Source of the DNA: Bacillota bacterium
GTDB lineage: Bacteria; Bacillota; UBA4882; UBA8346
Assembly (NCBI GenBank): GCA_023401925.1
Contig: JAEXDA010000001.1
Coordinates: forward strand, 19,790-83,789
Length of the DNA: 64,000 nucleotides
Direction of reading: 5' to 3'
Shown: piece by piece, positions 35,152 through 43,557 of the stretch
Layout: the number at the start of each line of letters is the position of its first letter
Position numbering within the stretch: position 1 is the first letter of the stretch
Program-made: the position numbers and the translations under genes
The notes under the pieces: model-generated
Database searches by the model: none
What the model was told of the DNA's origin: nothing
What the model saw: the letters and a program-made list of their open reading frames with translations, nothing else

Positions 35152-38100
35152 ATGGAGAGTATCGAGATTCAAAGAATTAGATCCCTTTGCAATCAATTGC
35201 TGGAATCGGCCGCCGGTGAGGCGCGCGCCTTGCAACATCCGTATCTTGGGGTGGAACATTTATGGATTGCCCTAACGCGCATTTCGGACGGAGCAACCGT
35301 CGGGATATTGGCAGCGGCCGGAGTCGATCCGGCTCAGGCCCGTGAAGAGATGCGCCGGGAAGTGGGAAGAGGAAAAGAGGCATTACCCGGATTTCCGCCT
35401 TGCACACCTAGATTAACTAAGATTTTGCGGATGGCAGAGGAGCAAGCCGGTCTCGGTATGTTTATTCTTGAACGGCATTTATTGGGGGCGTTGCTTATGG
35501 AGGGGGAAAATATCGCCGTCAGATATTTACGGACATTGGGAGTGGACTGCGGGGTTTGGGTCGGCCGGTTATCTTCAGGGGCCGCTCAGGAGACATGTCT
35601 TGCTCAATCTGGCGATGCGGATGGAACCAGGCTGACCACGGCGGCGTTTCCTTTGAATCCATTTCAACCGAATTCTCATGAGTCGGGTATCCAAGCGGGT
35701 CCCGCCATCACCCCGTTACAGGTTCCCTCTACTATTGCCACTCCTACTTTGGACAAGTATGGCCGGGACTTGAACCGGCTGGCGCGGCTCGGGAAACTGG
35801 CAGAGGTGATCAGCCGCGAAGCGGAATTGGAACAGCTCATTACCATACTGGCCCGGACTCAAAAGGCCAATCCCTTACTATTGGGAGAGCCGGGAGTCGG
35901 CAAAACCGCCATTGTGGAAGGATTAGCCTGGCGGATTGCTGAAGGAAGAGTGCCCGAAATTATGAAGGGCAAACGAATCGTCCAAATCGATATGGGCGAG
36001 TTGACCGCCGATACCGAATTGCGGGGCCAGTTTGAGCGGCGGGTCAAGCAGATTATTAAGGAAGCCAGCGAAGCCCCGGAAGTGATCTTGTTTATCGATG
36101 AGATTCATACCCTGGTTGGGGCGGGAGAAAGCATGCATTCCGCCTTGGACGCGGCCCAGATGTTCAAACCGGCGTTGGCCCATGGCGATTTTTCATGTAT
36201 CGGAGCTACCACCCAGCACGAATATTTCCGCTATATCCGGCGCGATCCCGCCCTGGAGCGGCGGTTCTCCCCGGTGTTAATCCGGGAACTTACTGCTGAA
36301 GTGAACTTGACGATTCTGGAAAAAGCAGCCGAACGGATTCTGGAGAAACAGGCCAAGGCCGGTTACAATTTAACCCTGGCGCCCGATGTTTTGATAACGG
36401 CCCTGAAATTAACGGATCAGTATATCCGGGATCGCAACCAACCGGATAAATCCATTGATGTCATCGATCTGGCCTGTGCCAAGGATATCGTCAAAAGCGA
36501 TAACTTGGTAACTGCCGAGGATATTGCCAATGTGGTGTCGGAGTGGACCGGGATTCCAGTCTCCCGGATGACCAGTGATGAAAAGCAGCGTTATGCGCAA
36601 ATGGAGGATGTCCTGAATGTCAGGGTCATTGGACAACGACAGGCAGTGACGGCGGTAAGCCAGGCCATCCGGTCGGCCTTGGCCGGCATGAAAGCTCCGC
36701 ACAGGCCCATCGGCGTCTTCCTCTTCCTGGGGCCGACCGGTGTCGGTAAAACCAAGCTGGCCAAGGAGCTGGCCAATTTTCTCTTTCAGTCGCCTCAGGC
36801 GTTATTGCGTTTTGACATGAATGAATATAAGGAATCCCATACTATCAGTAATTTAATTGGATCGCCCCAGGGCTATGTCGGCAGCCAACAAGGCGGTTTG
36901 CTCTGTGAAGCCTTACGGAAACGCCCTTATAGTGTGGTGTTGTTGGATGAGATCGATAAAGCTCATCCGGAGATCCTCGATCTTTTCCTGTCGATTTTCG
37001 ATGACGGACGTCTCGCCGATAACCAGGGCCGCCAGGTCGACTGTTCCAATGCCCTGTTTATCATGACTTCCAATTACGGGCTGGCCGGAGGACGGATCGG
37101 TTTTGAGCTTTCCGACGGTGGGATGTCACAGGATATGAGGGCTGTGGTTCGTAAAAGTGAGGATACTCGTAAAAAAGCGCTGGAGTTCCTCCGTCCCGAA
37201 CTGGTCAACCGCTTGACCGAAGTCATTGAATTCCCACCGTTGCAGCGTGACGACTTCAAGGCCATTATGGGGATCGTCTTACAGGAAAGAATCGCCGAAT
37301 TCGGCGCGGCGCAGCAGATGCAGATTGATTTGACGGTTCACGATTCAGCCAAGGAACTCATCCTTGACCTGGGGTATGACCCCAAGATGGGCGCCAGGTC
37401 GCTGGAACGCGCCATTGAGCAAGTATTGATCCATCCCCTGGTGGATGTGATTTATAATGAAAAAAATACGGCGACGGCGTTTACGGCAGTTGCCAAAGAT
37501 AACCGGATGGTTTTCCTTACCGAGGAGGAGTTTGAAAATTATGAAGCAACTCTCGCTTTTGCCGGTGAAGGCCACCGGAATGGAGCGGATAGCGATAAGC
37601 TGGAAGCAGAAGGTGCGGCGGATGAATTGAATAATGGTTTTAAATTAGAACTGTCCGCTGAGCTGGAAAATTACCGGGACCCATTTGAAAAGTCAATCAA
37701 GCCTTTTATCAAGATTACCACCCGTAGAGGAGAGACACTTGCCTGGGAAAGCAAATTCGGTGGAAATCCTTATTTGCCGCTAGGTTATGAATACCCGAAA
37801 GATTTGCAAGGAAACCCGATGAAGTTGCTCGCGCAAATCAATTTGACAGAGCTGCCCGATATTGGGGTGTTTCCCGGGCAAGGGATGTTGCAATTCTACA
37901 TTTCGCCAAATGATGATGTTTGCGGCCTCAACTTTGATCAACCGACCGACCAGGGGAATTTTAGAGTAATCTACCTTCCGGAGGTAATCAAGGATTACTC
38001 CAAAATCATGACCGATTTTAGTTTCTTAAGTGAGAATGATGATTATTTCCCCATCGGAGCGGAAGGCGGATTGCAGTTTGAAGTGAAGCATGCGCCCGTC

Positions 38101-38415
38101 GGGACCGATGATTTTCAGTTTGAAAAATTTTTGAATGCCGCGCCCCATAATTTTTTCGACGATCAGGCCTGGGATTGGTATCACGACCATTATTCCAGCA
38201 CCGGGCATAAAATGGCCGGTTATGCCTATTTTACCCAATCCGATCCCCGGGAATCGGATTATGCGGATTATGATCTTTTGTTACTCCAAATTGATACCGA
38301 CGACGAGCTTAATATCATGTGGGGGGATTGCGGGGTGGCCAATTTCTTTATCAAGGCCGCGGATTTAAAACGGTTGGATTTTACCAAGGTTTTATACAAC
38401 TGGGATTGCTGCTGA
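35152..38415 (+). CDS. Clp/Hsp100 AAA+ unfoldase fused to a C-terminal DUF1963 domain
   Basis: 1087 aa. Order: Clp N-domain (1-140; LQHPYLGVEHLWIAL), linker 141-210 holding a copy of the kinase leader motif (ETCLA at 147-151, DADGTRLT at 155-162), AAA-1 with Walker A GEPGVGKT (245-252) and Walker B VILFIDEIHTLVGAG, AAA-2 with Walker A GPTGVGKT (527-534) and Walker B VVLLDEIDKAHPE, D2-small domain, then from ~839 a full DUF1963 domain ending YNWDCC. There is no ClpB-type middle coiled coil. I see no clear ClpP-binding (I/L)GF loop, so disaggregation or complex remodelling, as by ClpV, is as likely as proteolysis. Start ATG 35152 (TTGGAGGAAGC upstream). It directly follows the kinase pair. Confidence 0.9.
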   Translation: MESIEIQRIRSLCNQLLESAAGEARALQHPYLGVEHLWIALTRISDGATVGILAAAGVDPAQAREEMRREVGRGKEALPGFPPCTPRLTKILRMAEEQAGLGMFILERHLLGALLMEGENIAVRYLRTLGVDCGVWVGRLSSGAAQETCLAQSGDADGTRLTTAAFPLNPFQPNSHESGIQAGPAITPLQVPSTIATPTLDKYGRDLNRLARLGKLAEVISREAELEQLITILARTQKANPLLLGEPGVGKTAIVEGLAWRIAEGRVPEIMKGKRIVQIDMGELTADTELRGQFERRVKQIIKEASEAPEVILFIDEIHTLVGAGESMHSALDAAQMFKPALAHGDFSCIGATTQHEYFRYIRRDPALERRFSPVLIRELTAEVNLTILEKAAERILEKQAKAGYNLTLAPDVLITALKLTDQYIRDRNQPDKSIDVIDLACAKDIVKSDNLVTAEDIANVVSEWTGIPVSRMTSDEKQRYAQMEDVLNVRVIGQRQAVTAVSQAIRSALAGMKAPHRPIGVFLFLGPTGVGKTKLAKELANFLFQSPQALLRFDMNEYKESHTISNLIGSPQGYVGSQQGGLLCEALRKRPYSVVLLDEIDKAHPEILDLFLSIFDDGRLADNQGRQVDCSNALFIMTSNYGLAGGRIGFELSDGGMSQDMRAVVRKSEDTRKKALEFLRPELVNRLTEVIEFPPLQRDDFKAIMGIVLQERIAEFGAAQQMQIDLTVHDSAKELILDLGYDPKMGARSLERAIEQVLIHPLVDVIYNEKNTATAFTAVAKDNRMVFLTEEEFENYEATLAFAGEGHRNGADSDKLEAEGAADELNNGFKLELSAELENYRDPFEKSIKPFIKITTRRGETLAWESKFGGNPYLPLGYEYPKDLQGNPMKLLAQINLTELPDIGVFPGQGMLQFYISPNDDVCGLNFDQPTDQGNFRVIYLPEVIKDYSKIMTDFSFLSENDDYFPIGAEGGLQFEVKHAPVGTDDFQFEKFLNAAPHNFFDDQAWDWYHDHYSSTGHKMAGYAYFTQSDPRESDYADYDLLLLQIDTDDELNIMWGDCGVANFFIKAADLKRLDFTKVLYNWDCC

Positions 38416-38514
38416 GATAGGAAGACACAGAGAATTATATGAAAAGAAGTATGGGAATGAACCGCAACAGATGATCGAATTTAATCCCAAATTTGCTGAT
38501 GTTAAAAACACCTG
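38416..38514 (+). pseudogene. Possible gene tail after the unfoldase
   Basis: A frame without a start reads EIGRHRELYEKKYGNEPQQM then IEFNPKFADVKNT and stops at TGA (38512-38514). It looks like the C-terminal end of a lost protein; the family is not identified. Confidence 0.35.
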
Positions 38515-38553
38515 AGACGTGCTCAATAAAAAATATAAATTTGGAGGATAAAT

Positions 38554-38937
38554 ATGGAAAAAGAAACGATTGCTTGGTTTGCAGGCGAAGACCAAGAAAT
38601 GCTGGAAGCAATTCATCTGGCTCAGACAAATTTCCCCCAATTTTTAAAGGCAATGGAAGAAGAAAGCAGGAGAATTCTACCTGTTTTTGAAGACGCGCTT
38701 GTCAAGTACGCTTTTCCTGCAACAAAAAATGAAGTTGAAGTTGAGCATATGTTTCTTTCTAATATACAAGTTAACGGGAGTCGTTTATCCGGAATGATTG
38801 CAAGTGAGCCAATGTATACGGATGCGGTTAAAGCCGGACAAACGGTTGAAATTGAACCATCACGGGTTTCGGATTGGCTTTATGTGATTAACGGCGCCGG
38901 TACCGGAGGCTATACTTTTCAAGTGATGCCGGTTTAG
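38554..38937 (+). CDS. DUF2314 family protein
   Basis: This 127-aa protein matches DUF2314: DQEMLEAIHLAQTNFPQFLK at the N-terminus, the VEHMFLSNIQVNGSRLSGMI core, and the C-terminal VSDWLYVINGAGTGGYTFQV, where DWxY...GGYT is the family mark. Function unknown; members are frequent in immunity-gene neighbourhoods. TTGGAGGA precedes the ATG. The FHA gene follows about 80 bp downstream. Confidence 0.8.
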   Translation: MEKETIAWFAGEDQEMLEAIHLAQTNFPQFLKAMEEESRRILPVFEDALVKYAFPATKNEVEVEHMFLSNIQVNGSRLSGMIASEPMYTDAVKAGQTVEIEPSRVSDWLYVINGAGTGGYTFQVMPV

Positions 38938-39014
38938 TGAGCGGGAAAAGGAAATGTACGGTAATGAGCCGCCTTTTGTTTGGATTAAAAAATAAGGACT
39001 TTAAAGGAGGAAGA

Positions 39015-39446
39015 ATGATGATGGTCTCCCTTAAACTAAGCCGTCTCAGTGGTATGGGGGATGGTGAAACTTTACAGGTTCAACTGCGGGAAACTGTGGC
39101 TGAAGCAATTTTGGGACGGGCGGCGGATTGTACGGTTAATTTCCCGGAAGATCCGGAGCTGTCCCGGAAACACGCCCGGCTCATATGGAACAGCCAAACC
39201 TCTGCCTGGCGGTTAGAGGATTTGAACAGCACCAATGGGACTTATTTGGGAGAGTTTCGGCAAGCAAGAAGGGTCGGTGAGCCGGTTGCGCTTGCCTATG
39301 GCCAGGTTTTCCGGGTCGGCCGCACCTGTCTGCGCCTGGAACCGCCGACTTTACGGGAAAGCGAGACAGCCGCCGTGGCCTATGCGCAGTTAGGGGGTGA
39401 ATCTTCCCGGCCAGAAGAGACCGGGACTGGAAAAGGCGAGATTTGA
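39015..39446 (+). CDS. FHA-domain protein
   Basis: A 143-aa protein that is essentially one forkhead-associated domain, a phospho-threonine reader. The family motifs are intact: ILGRAADCTVNFPEDPELSR then KHARL (GR...SRxHA) and LEDLNSTNGTYLG (NxTNGT). The last ~25 residues are a Pro/Glu-rich tail. It is the only phospho-reader in the window and sits beside four Ser/Thr kinases and the Clp-DUF1963 unfoldase, so it is the obvious binder of their phosphorylated leaders. The start is one of three consecutive ATGs (39015, 39018, 39021) after AGGAGG at 39005-39010; the second or third gives better spacing. Confidence 0.9.
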   Translation: MMMVSLKLSRLSGMGDGETLQVQLRETVAEAILGRAADCTVNFPEDPELSRKHARLIWNSQTSAWRLEDLNSTNGTYLGEFRQARRVGEPVALAYGQVFRVGRTCLRLEPPTLRESETAAVAYAQLGGESSRPEETGTGKGEI

Positions 39447-39503
39447 GGGAAATAATCATTTTTTATGGCATGACAATTTAATCATAAGGATGGTACTAAT
39501 ACG

Positions 39504-40226
39504 ATGGAAAACGTTGCAAAGAAAATTCGCAATTTTAAGTTCAGGTTATGGCTGATTGTTGTGATTGCTTTAGCGGCTGTGATTGCAATTGGCGTCATTA
39601 TCTCCTCAATCGACCAAAAGGCCAACGGCCCGGAACAATCTTTTGCCATTTATAATTCGGGGGATAAGGAAGTTAGCGTCACGTTCCACCGCCTGAAGAA
39701 GGATAAGAAATACAGCGGTTACTTGGACGACCTTTCCGTGAAACCGGGCGAGACCAAGTATCAGGCTTATCCAGCCGGCACATATAAAATAATTGTATGG
39801 GACGGCAGTGTCGCTGATGATAATTCGGAAGAGTTCCGGAGTATTAAAAATTTAAAAATCGCACTTCCTGAACATAAGGATAATTATAACCCGCTTTACC
39901 TTGATACTACCGGATCCAATTATTTTGCTTTGATAAACGTTAACTATCTTTATTCCGGTTCGGCGCTGGCGAATCAAATCGCTAAATCCGTCGGAGCTTC
40001 CGGTGAGGGTCCGGTTCTTAAAAAACTATATAACGGTAAATTTCCATTCCGAACCCTTGAGCTGACCACCAATCGGACAATCGTGGGACCAAGCGATAAG
40101 CTTCCCCAAAAAGTCAGCGCCGGTCATAGTGTGTATATTTTGGCTCCCGTGCCCAATTCTGTTAAGAAAAAAGCGGAAGTATACCAATATGCGCTCAGTT
40201 TTATAGAGAAACATATGGAACAGTGA
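39504..40226 (+). CDS. Membrane-anchored protein of unknown function, 240 aa
   Basis: One membrane helix near the N-terminus (about residues 14-34, LWLIVVIALAAVIAIGVIIS), preceded by a basic segment (KKIRNFKFR), so the ~200-residue remainder should lie outside the membrane. That part opens with a beta-sandwich-like stretch (FAIYNSGDKEVSVTFHRLKK, LSVKPGETKYQAYPAGTYKI). It is not recognised. It lies just after the FHA gene, and a second membrane protein follows. Confidence 0.75.
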   Translation: MENVAKKIRNFKFRLWLIVVIALAAVIAIGVIISSIDQKANGPEQSFAIYNSGDKEVSVTFHRLKKDKKYSGYLDDLSVKPGETKYQAYPAGTYKIIVWDGSVADDNSEEFRSIKNLKIALPEHKDNYNPLYLDTTGSNYFALINVNYLYSGSALANQIAKSVGASGEGPVLKKLYNGKFPFRTLELTTNRTIVGPSDKLPQKVSAGHSVYILAPVPNSVKKKAEVYQYALSFIEKHMEQ

Positions 40227-40351
40227 GAGAAAGTCATTGGAAGAGCCTTTAGTACAAACAGTCGCTTTAGTTGATCCAAATGTCAAAAAGGTTTTTCCTG
40301 TTTCAAATGACCTTTTGTGTGATTCATTGGGATTGAGAGGAATGGCGTCGG

Positions 40352-41350
40352 ATGAGAGATGGTTTTGTTCTCAAACAAATTCAAAAATATAATCGTAGAC
40401 TTTTGATCATCACTGCGGTACTGATTTGCCTGGCAGTTACATCGGGGAACGAATTAATAAAATACCGATACAATCTTCAAAAGGGTCCTTTTGAAATCAC
40501 GGTTCGTCAATTGAACCGGATTCAAACTGTGGATTCCCTCAGAAAATATTATGTTACAGTAAAGGGTCAAAAACTCTATCGAATTTCCAAAAATCATGAT
40601 TTTTATTTATTGGAATTGGGTCATAGCTTTTTAATGATCAAGGGAAAACTCGATGAAGATAGCCTTGAATTCAGTGGAGAACTGAAAGATCTTTCGGATG
40701 ATTACCGAAAAAAACTCAACAAAGCTCTTAACATAATGAGTGGAGAGGGCCAAAATCCTAAGGTGTTGATTTATCCGGTGTTCCTTGAGGAAGGAAGACT
40801 TCAAACCCGTATAAATATTGATTATTGGCTGTTCGTGCTTCTTTTGGCCCTCATCATTAGGAATGTCATAGTAGTGCTTAAAAGAAATTCCGACCCAACT
40901 CTTCACCCAAGTTGCAAATATCTGTCCAAGTTTGGTTCGGCGGAGACAATCATTGATAATATTGATAGTGAAGTGATTAAAGCGGAAGCGGTGTCTGAGA
41001 AGTTTTCGCCGCTTGTTACCGATTCCTGGATTATTAACAAAAGGTTTCTTAAACTTCAGTTTATTGCGTTATCGGATGTTGTGTGGGTTTATCAAAAAGT
41101 AACTTCACACCGGTACAACTTTCTTCCGGTAGGCAAAACTTATGAGTTGATTATCTATACCAAAGATCAGGAAGTCCATGAACTAAGAGCCCAAAATGGA
41201 TTAATGGGCGAAGAAGCCACAGAACGGATAGGTTCCAATGCGCCTTGGGCTTTTACCGGATACTCGGAAAGGTTACAAATGATGTGGAAAGAAAAACGGT
41301 CTGATTTGATCCAAATTGTTCAGGAACGTCTCGGGTATGGGGGTCAATGA
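40352..41350 (+). CDS. Membrane protein of unknown function, 332 aa, two membrane helices
   Basis: Membrane helices at about residues 15-32 (LLIITAVLICLAVTSGN) and 156-175 (YWLFVLLLALIIRNVIVVL). A ~120-residue domain lies between them, probably outside, and a C-terminal cytoplasmic half contains IALSDVVWVYQKVTSHRYNF and LIIYTKDQEVHELRAQNG, with a PH-like or tubby-like strand pattern. Not recognised with certainty. GAGAGG precedes the ATG by 11 bases. It may work with the adjacent anchored protein and FHA protein. Confidence 0.75.
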   Translation: MRDGFVLKQIQKYNRRLLIITAVLICLAVTSGNELIKYRYNLQKGPFEITVRQLNRIQTVDSLRKYYVTVKGQKLYRISKNHDFYLLELGHSFLMIKGKLDEDSLEFSGELKDLSDDYRKKLNKALNIMSGEGQNPKVLIYPVFLEEGRLQTRINIDYWLFVLLLALIIRNVIVVLKRNSDPTLHPSCKYLSKFGSAETIIDNIDSEVIKAEAVSEKFSPLVTDSWIINKRFLKLQFIALSDVVWVYQKVTSHRYNFLPVGKTYELIIYTKDQEVHELRAQNGLMGEEATERIGSNAPWAFTGYSERLQMMWKEKRSDLIQIVQERLGYGGQ

Positions 41351-41364
41351 ATGAATATTTCATA

Positions 41365-41397
41365 ATAAATTGGGAAGAAGAACACGGCATGCAGGGG
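41365..41397 (+). pseudogene. Remnant of a DUF6985-like C-terminus
   Basis: 23 bases at 41371-41393 (TGGGAAGAAGAACACGGCAT...) are identical to 42517-42539, where they encode WEEEHGMQ of the DUF6985-like protein. Here the frame diverges straight afterwards, so it is a small leftover. Confidence 0.5.
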
Positions 41398-41455
41398 ATG
41401 AATCGTTCCGGCCGGGAGAGACCGGAATGGGTAAAAACGAAGAGGGGTGTCCTTA

Positions 41456-42052
41456 ATGAAAGCATTATTCAGTGCGATCCGCCAATCCGACTTTGGGAAA
41501 GTAAAGACATTGATTGAAAAAAAGCCTGAGTTGGTGAACTGCGTCGCCAAGCAACCACCCAAAAAAGATGATGGTCAATCCCCCTTACAAGTCGCATTTA
41601 AAACGGGAAATTTCGATATCGCCGATTACTTGGTTGATCAGGGCGCCAATGTTAATTTCATTGAAGCAGAAAGTATCAATGAATGGAAAGCGCCGGTGAT
41701 TCATGACGCAATCCGGGCGGCCACTTTCTCCAGCCGGTTTCCTGGATGGGGTGGAATCCAAAATTCCAAGGAAAGATTTGAAAGAGCTTTATCAAGTTTA
41801 AGAAAAATGATTGATAGCGGTGCAAATATAAGAAGCGTGGATTCCTATGGTAATAATTGTATAATGCGCGCCACGCTGGATGCACGCCAATTGCAGATTA
41901 ATGATGAAAATAAAGAAGTGATTGAGGATTTAACAAGGGTATTTCAATTATTGATTACTTCAGGCGCAGATGTTAATGAATGCAATTCGAAACGTGATTC
42001 GGTTGTGAAACTGTTTGGCCACGAACCGGTAGCAAGATTTTTTGGAGTGTAA
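41456..42052 (+). CDS. Ankyrin-repeat protein, 198 aa
   Basis: About four ankyrin repeats: KALFSAIRQSDFGKVKTLIE, SPLQVAFKTGNFDIADYLVD then QGANVNF, a diverged middle unit with MIDSGANIRSVDSYGNNCIM, and the final LLITSGADVNECNSKRDSVV. No signal peptide. The ATG at 41456 has GAGGGG eight bases upstream; a GTG at 41447 is in frame but overlaps that site. It lies in the immunity-gene array, between two DUF6985-related sequences. Confidence 0.8.
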   Translation: MKALFSAIRQSDFGKVKTLIEKKPELVNCVAKQPPKKDDGQSPLQVAFKTGNFDIADYLVDQGANVNFIEAESINEWKAPVIHDAIRAATFSSRFPGWGGIQNSKERFERALSSLRKMIDSGANIRSVDSYGNNCIMRATLDARQLQINDENKEVIEDLTRVFQLLITSGADVNECNSKRDSVVKLFGHEPVARFFGV

Positions 42053-42165
42053 AAAAATTTTCAGCAACTGCTTCGCTTTGTTTCAAATCGTTTGGAAGGG
42101 TACAGACAATTTTGGATCGATAAAGTTGCACAAAATCATGAAAACCCGACGGAAGGGGTATTGAA

Positions 42166-42639
42166 ATGGAAGAAAGCGAGTTTTTGTTGTTACGGAATAT
42201 TCAAAATGTAAAGGACGAGGTCGAAGGGGAGGTTTATTGTAGACTCTTTCATCAATACATTAAACTTTATTCTTGGGAAGGCGCGGGAATGGGCTATATC
42301 GAAAAATGCGTCGACTCCCTCAGCGATGAAGTGATTGACCGGTTGTGCGAAGCTTCAATCCGGTATTGTAATGATTTTTGCGACATGGTTGGCGGAGAGC
42401 CGAAAAAGTTTGAAAACATTAGGGATGTTCTAAAGCTTATCCAACCAAACGGCTTAAATATTCCCAGGCCTAAAGACGAAAATACGCCGGTAATTGACTT
42501 GGAATTAAATTGCGACTGGGAAGAAGAACACGGCATGCAATGGATCATCAGGAACGACCGGGTACTATATGTAGGGGCCTACAATGGGGAGAATCCGTGG
42601 GGTGATTTTACTGCGAAAAAAGAATGGAATTATGCATAA
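42166..42639 (+). CDS. DUF6985-like protein
   Basis: This 157-aa protein has a helical N-terminus and the C-terminal mark I associate with DUF6985: LELNCDWEEEHGMQWIIRND then VLYVGAYNGENPWGD. Proteins of this type are usual in immunity-gene arrays. GAAGGGG precedes the ATG. A 23-bp copy of its C-terminal coding sequence is left 1.1 kb upstream, and a short N-terminal fragment of a related gene lies at 62.5 kb. Confidence 0.68.
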   Translation: MEESEFLLLRNIQNVKDEVEGEVYCRLFHQYIKLYSWEGAGMGYIEKCVDSLSDEVIDRLCEASIRYCNDFCDMVGGEPKKFENIRDVLKLIQPNGLNIPRPKDENTPVIDLELNCDWEEEHGMQWIIRNDRVLYVGAYNGENPWGDFTAKKEWNYA

Positions 42640-42806
42640 GCGGTAGCCTTTGAAAGGGGGCGATTGTCAGGAAAATTCAGGAGAACTAAGTAAGCGGTAG
42701 GGGCTTTACCATGCGCCATGATAAATGGCGCGAACCGGACCCAGATAGCAAATGAAGGGTAACCGAGGCCGGGAAAAAATATCAAAAAAACAAAGGAGCA
42801 ATTAAC

Positions 42807-43079
42807 ATGAAAAAAATTATCGTAGCGGTATTATGCCTGTTGGTATTGTCTGTTCAAGCCTTTGCCACTGATCTGGTCAATAAGGACTCCAAAAAGTACC
42901 GGGTGGAAATTAAACCCGACTCCTATACCCGAACGGAAATGGACGTGGCTTCAAGTTCCACCTATTCCGACAAATTGAAAAAAGGGTATATCATAACAAA
43001 CCTCACTACCGGTGAAAAGATTACTGTAACCACAGATAAAAAGGTTTTGATCGTGGATGGCAAGTTTAAGCAGGAATAA
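42807..43079 (+). CDS. Small secreted protein, 90 aa
   Basis: Signal peptide (MKKIIVAVLCLLVLSVQAFA|T), then a 70-residue mature part of alternating strands (YRVEIKPDSYTRTEMDVASS, GYIITNLTTGEKITVTTDKK). No cysteine and no known domain. AAAGGAG precedes the ATG. It is the only secreted small protein in the island and is followed by a gene-free stretch with a MITE-like element. Confidence 0.8.
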   Translation: MKKIIVAVLCLLVLSVQAFATDLVNKDSKKYRVEIKPDSYTRTEMDVASSSTYSDKLKKGYIITNLTTGEKITVTTDKKVLIVDGKFKQE

Positions 43080-43096
43080 TTACATATTGCCGAATC

Positions 43097-43323
43097 TATA
43101 TAAGTTGAATTAAATTATTGAAATAGACACGGGTTAAAGCCGAAGATGCCTATCTCGACCTAACCCCCGGCCCCTTCCCGAATCTGGAAGGGGTGTCGGA
43201 GTAAAAACTGTGTCCAAAAGCATTGCTTCCTGACATCAGGTTACTCTCCCCGTGGCGGGGAGAGCGAGAGAGAGGTCTAGCTTACTTTTCAACATCATCA
43301 AAAAACTTATTTCAACTTATATA
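43097..43323. mobile_element. MITE-like element with terminal inverted repeats
   Basis: Left end TATATAAGTTGAA (43097-43109), right end TTCAACTTATATA (43311-43323): perfect 13-bp terminal inverted repeats, 227 bp in total, no ORF. Inside are hairpins CCCCTTCC...GGAAGGGG and CTCTCCCCG-TGG-CGGGGAGAG. A related left end lies at 56513. The rest of the gap to 43557 holds a further GC-rich fold-back (GGGGGC...GCCCCC near 43350-43405) and no gene. Confidence 0.65.
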
Positions 43324-43557
43324 GTGTAAGAATTTTGAGGTAGATTGCTGGGGGCCCGGGACCGTTCAAAAAATTTTGGGGACGGTTTGATGCCCCCGGC
43401 AGCGTCTATCAAGTCTATATTTGCTCAAGGATAAGGGTAAAAAATATGTTCGGTGGCGAGAGATAGACTTGAAAGTAAATTGTTTAGCATTGAAACGGAT
43501 TGTGAAGTGATTGAGCATTTAAGCGTAATTGGTACCTGGTCTTAGGAGGTTTTAGTT

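Noticed and set aside
40237..40392. 52-codon TTG frame (LEEPLVQTVALVDPNVKKVF) between the two membrane-protein genes
   Set aside because: Plausible protein text but overlaps the start of the next gene, has no clear ribosome site and no known family; too weak to call.
39600..41350. Type VI secretion core genes near the kinase/FHA/Clp set
   Set aside because: The two membrane proteins lack TssJ/L/M-like features; no VipA/B, Hcp or VgrG-like text was found.
43080..43557. tRNA or rRNA gene in the structured gap
   Set aside because: The GC-rich folds do not give a cloverleaf, a T-loop GTTC pattern or rRNA-like text.
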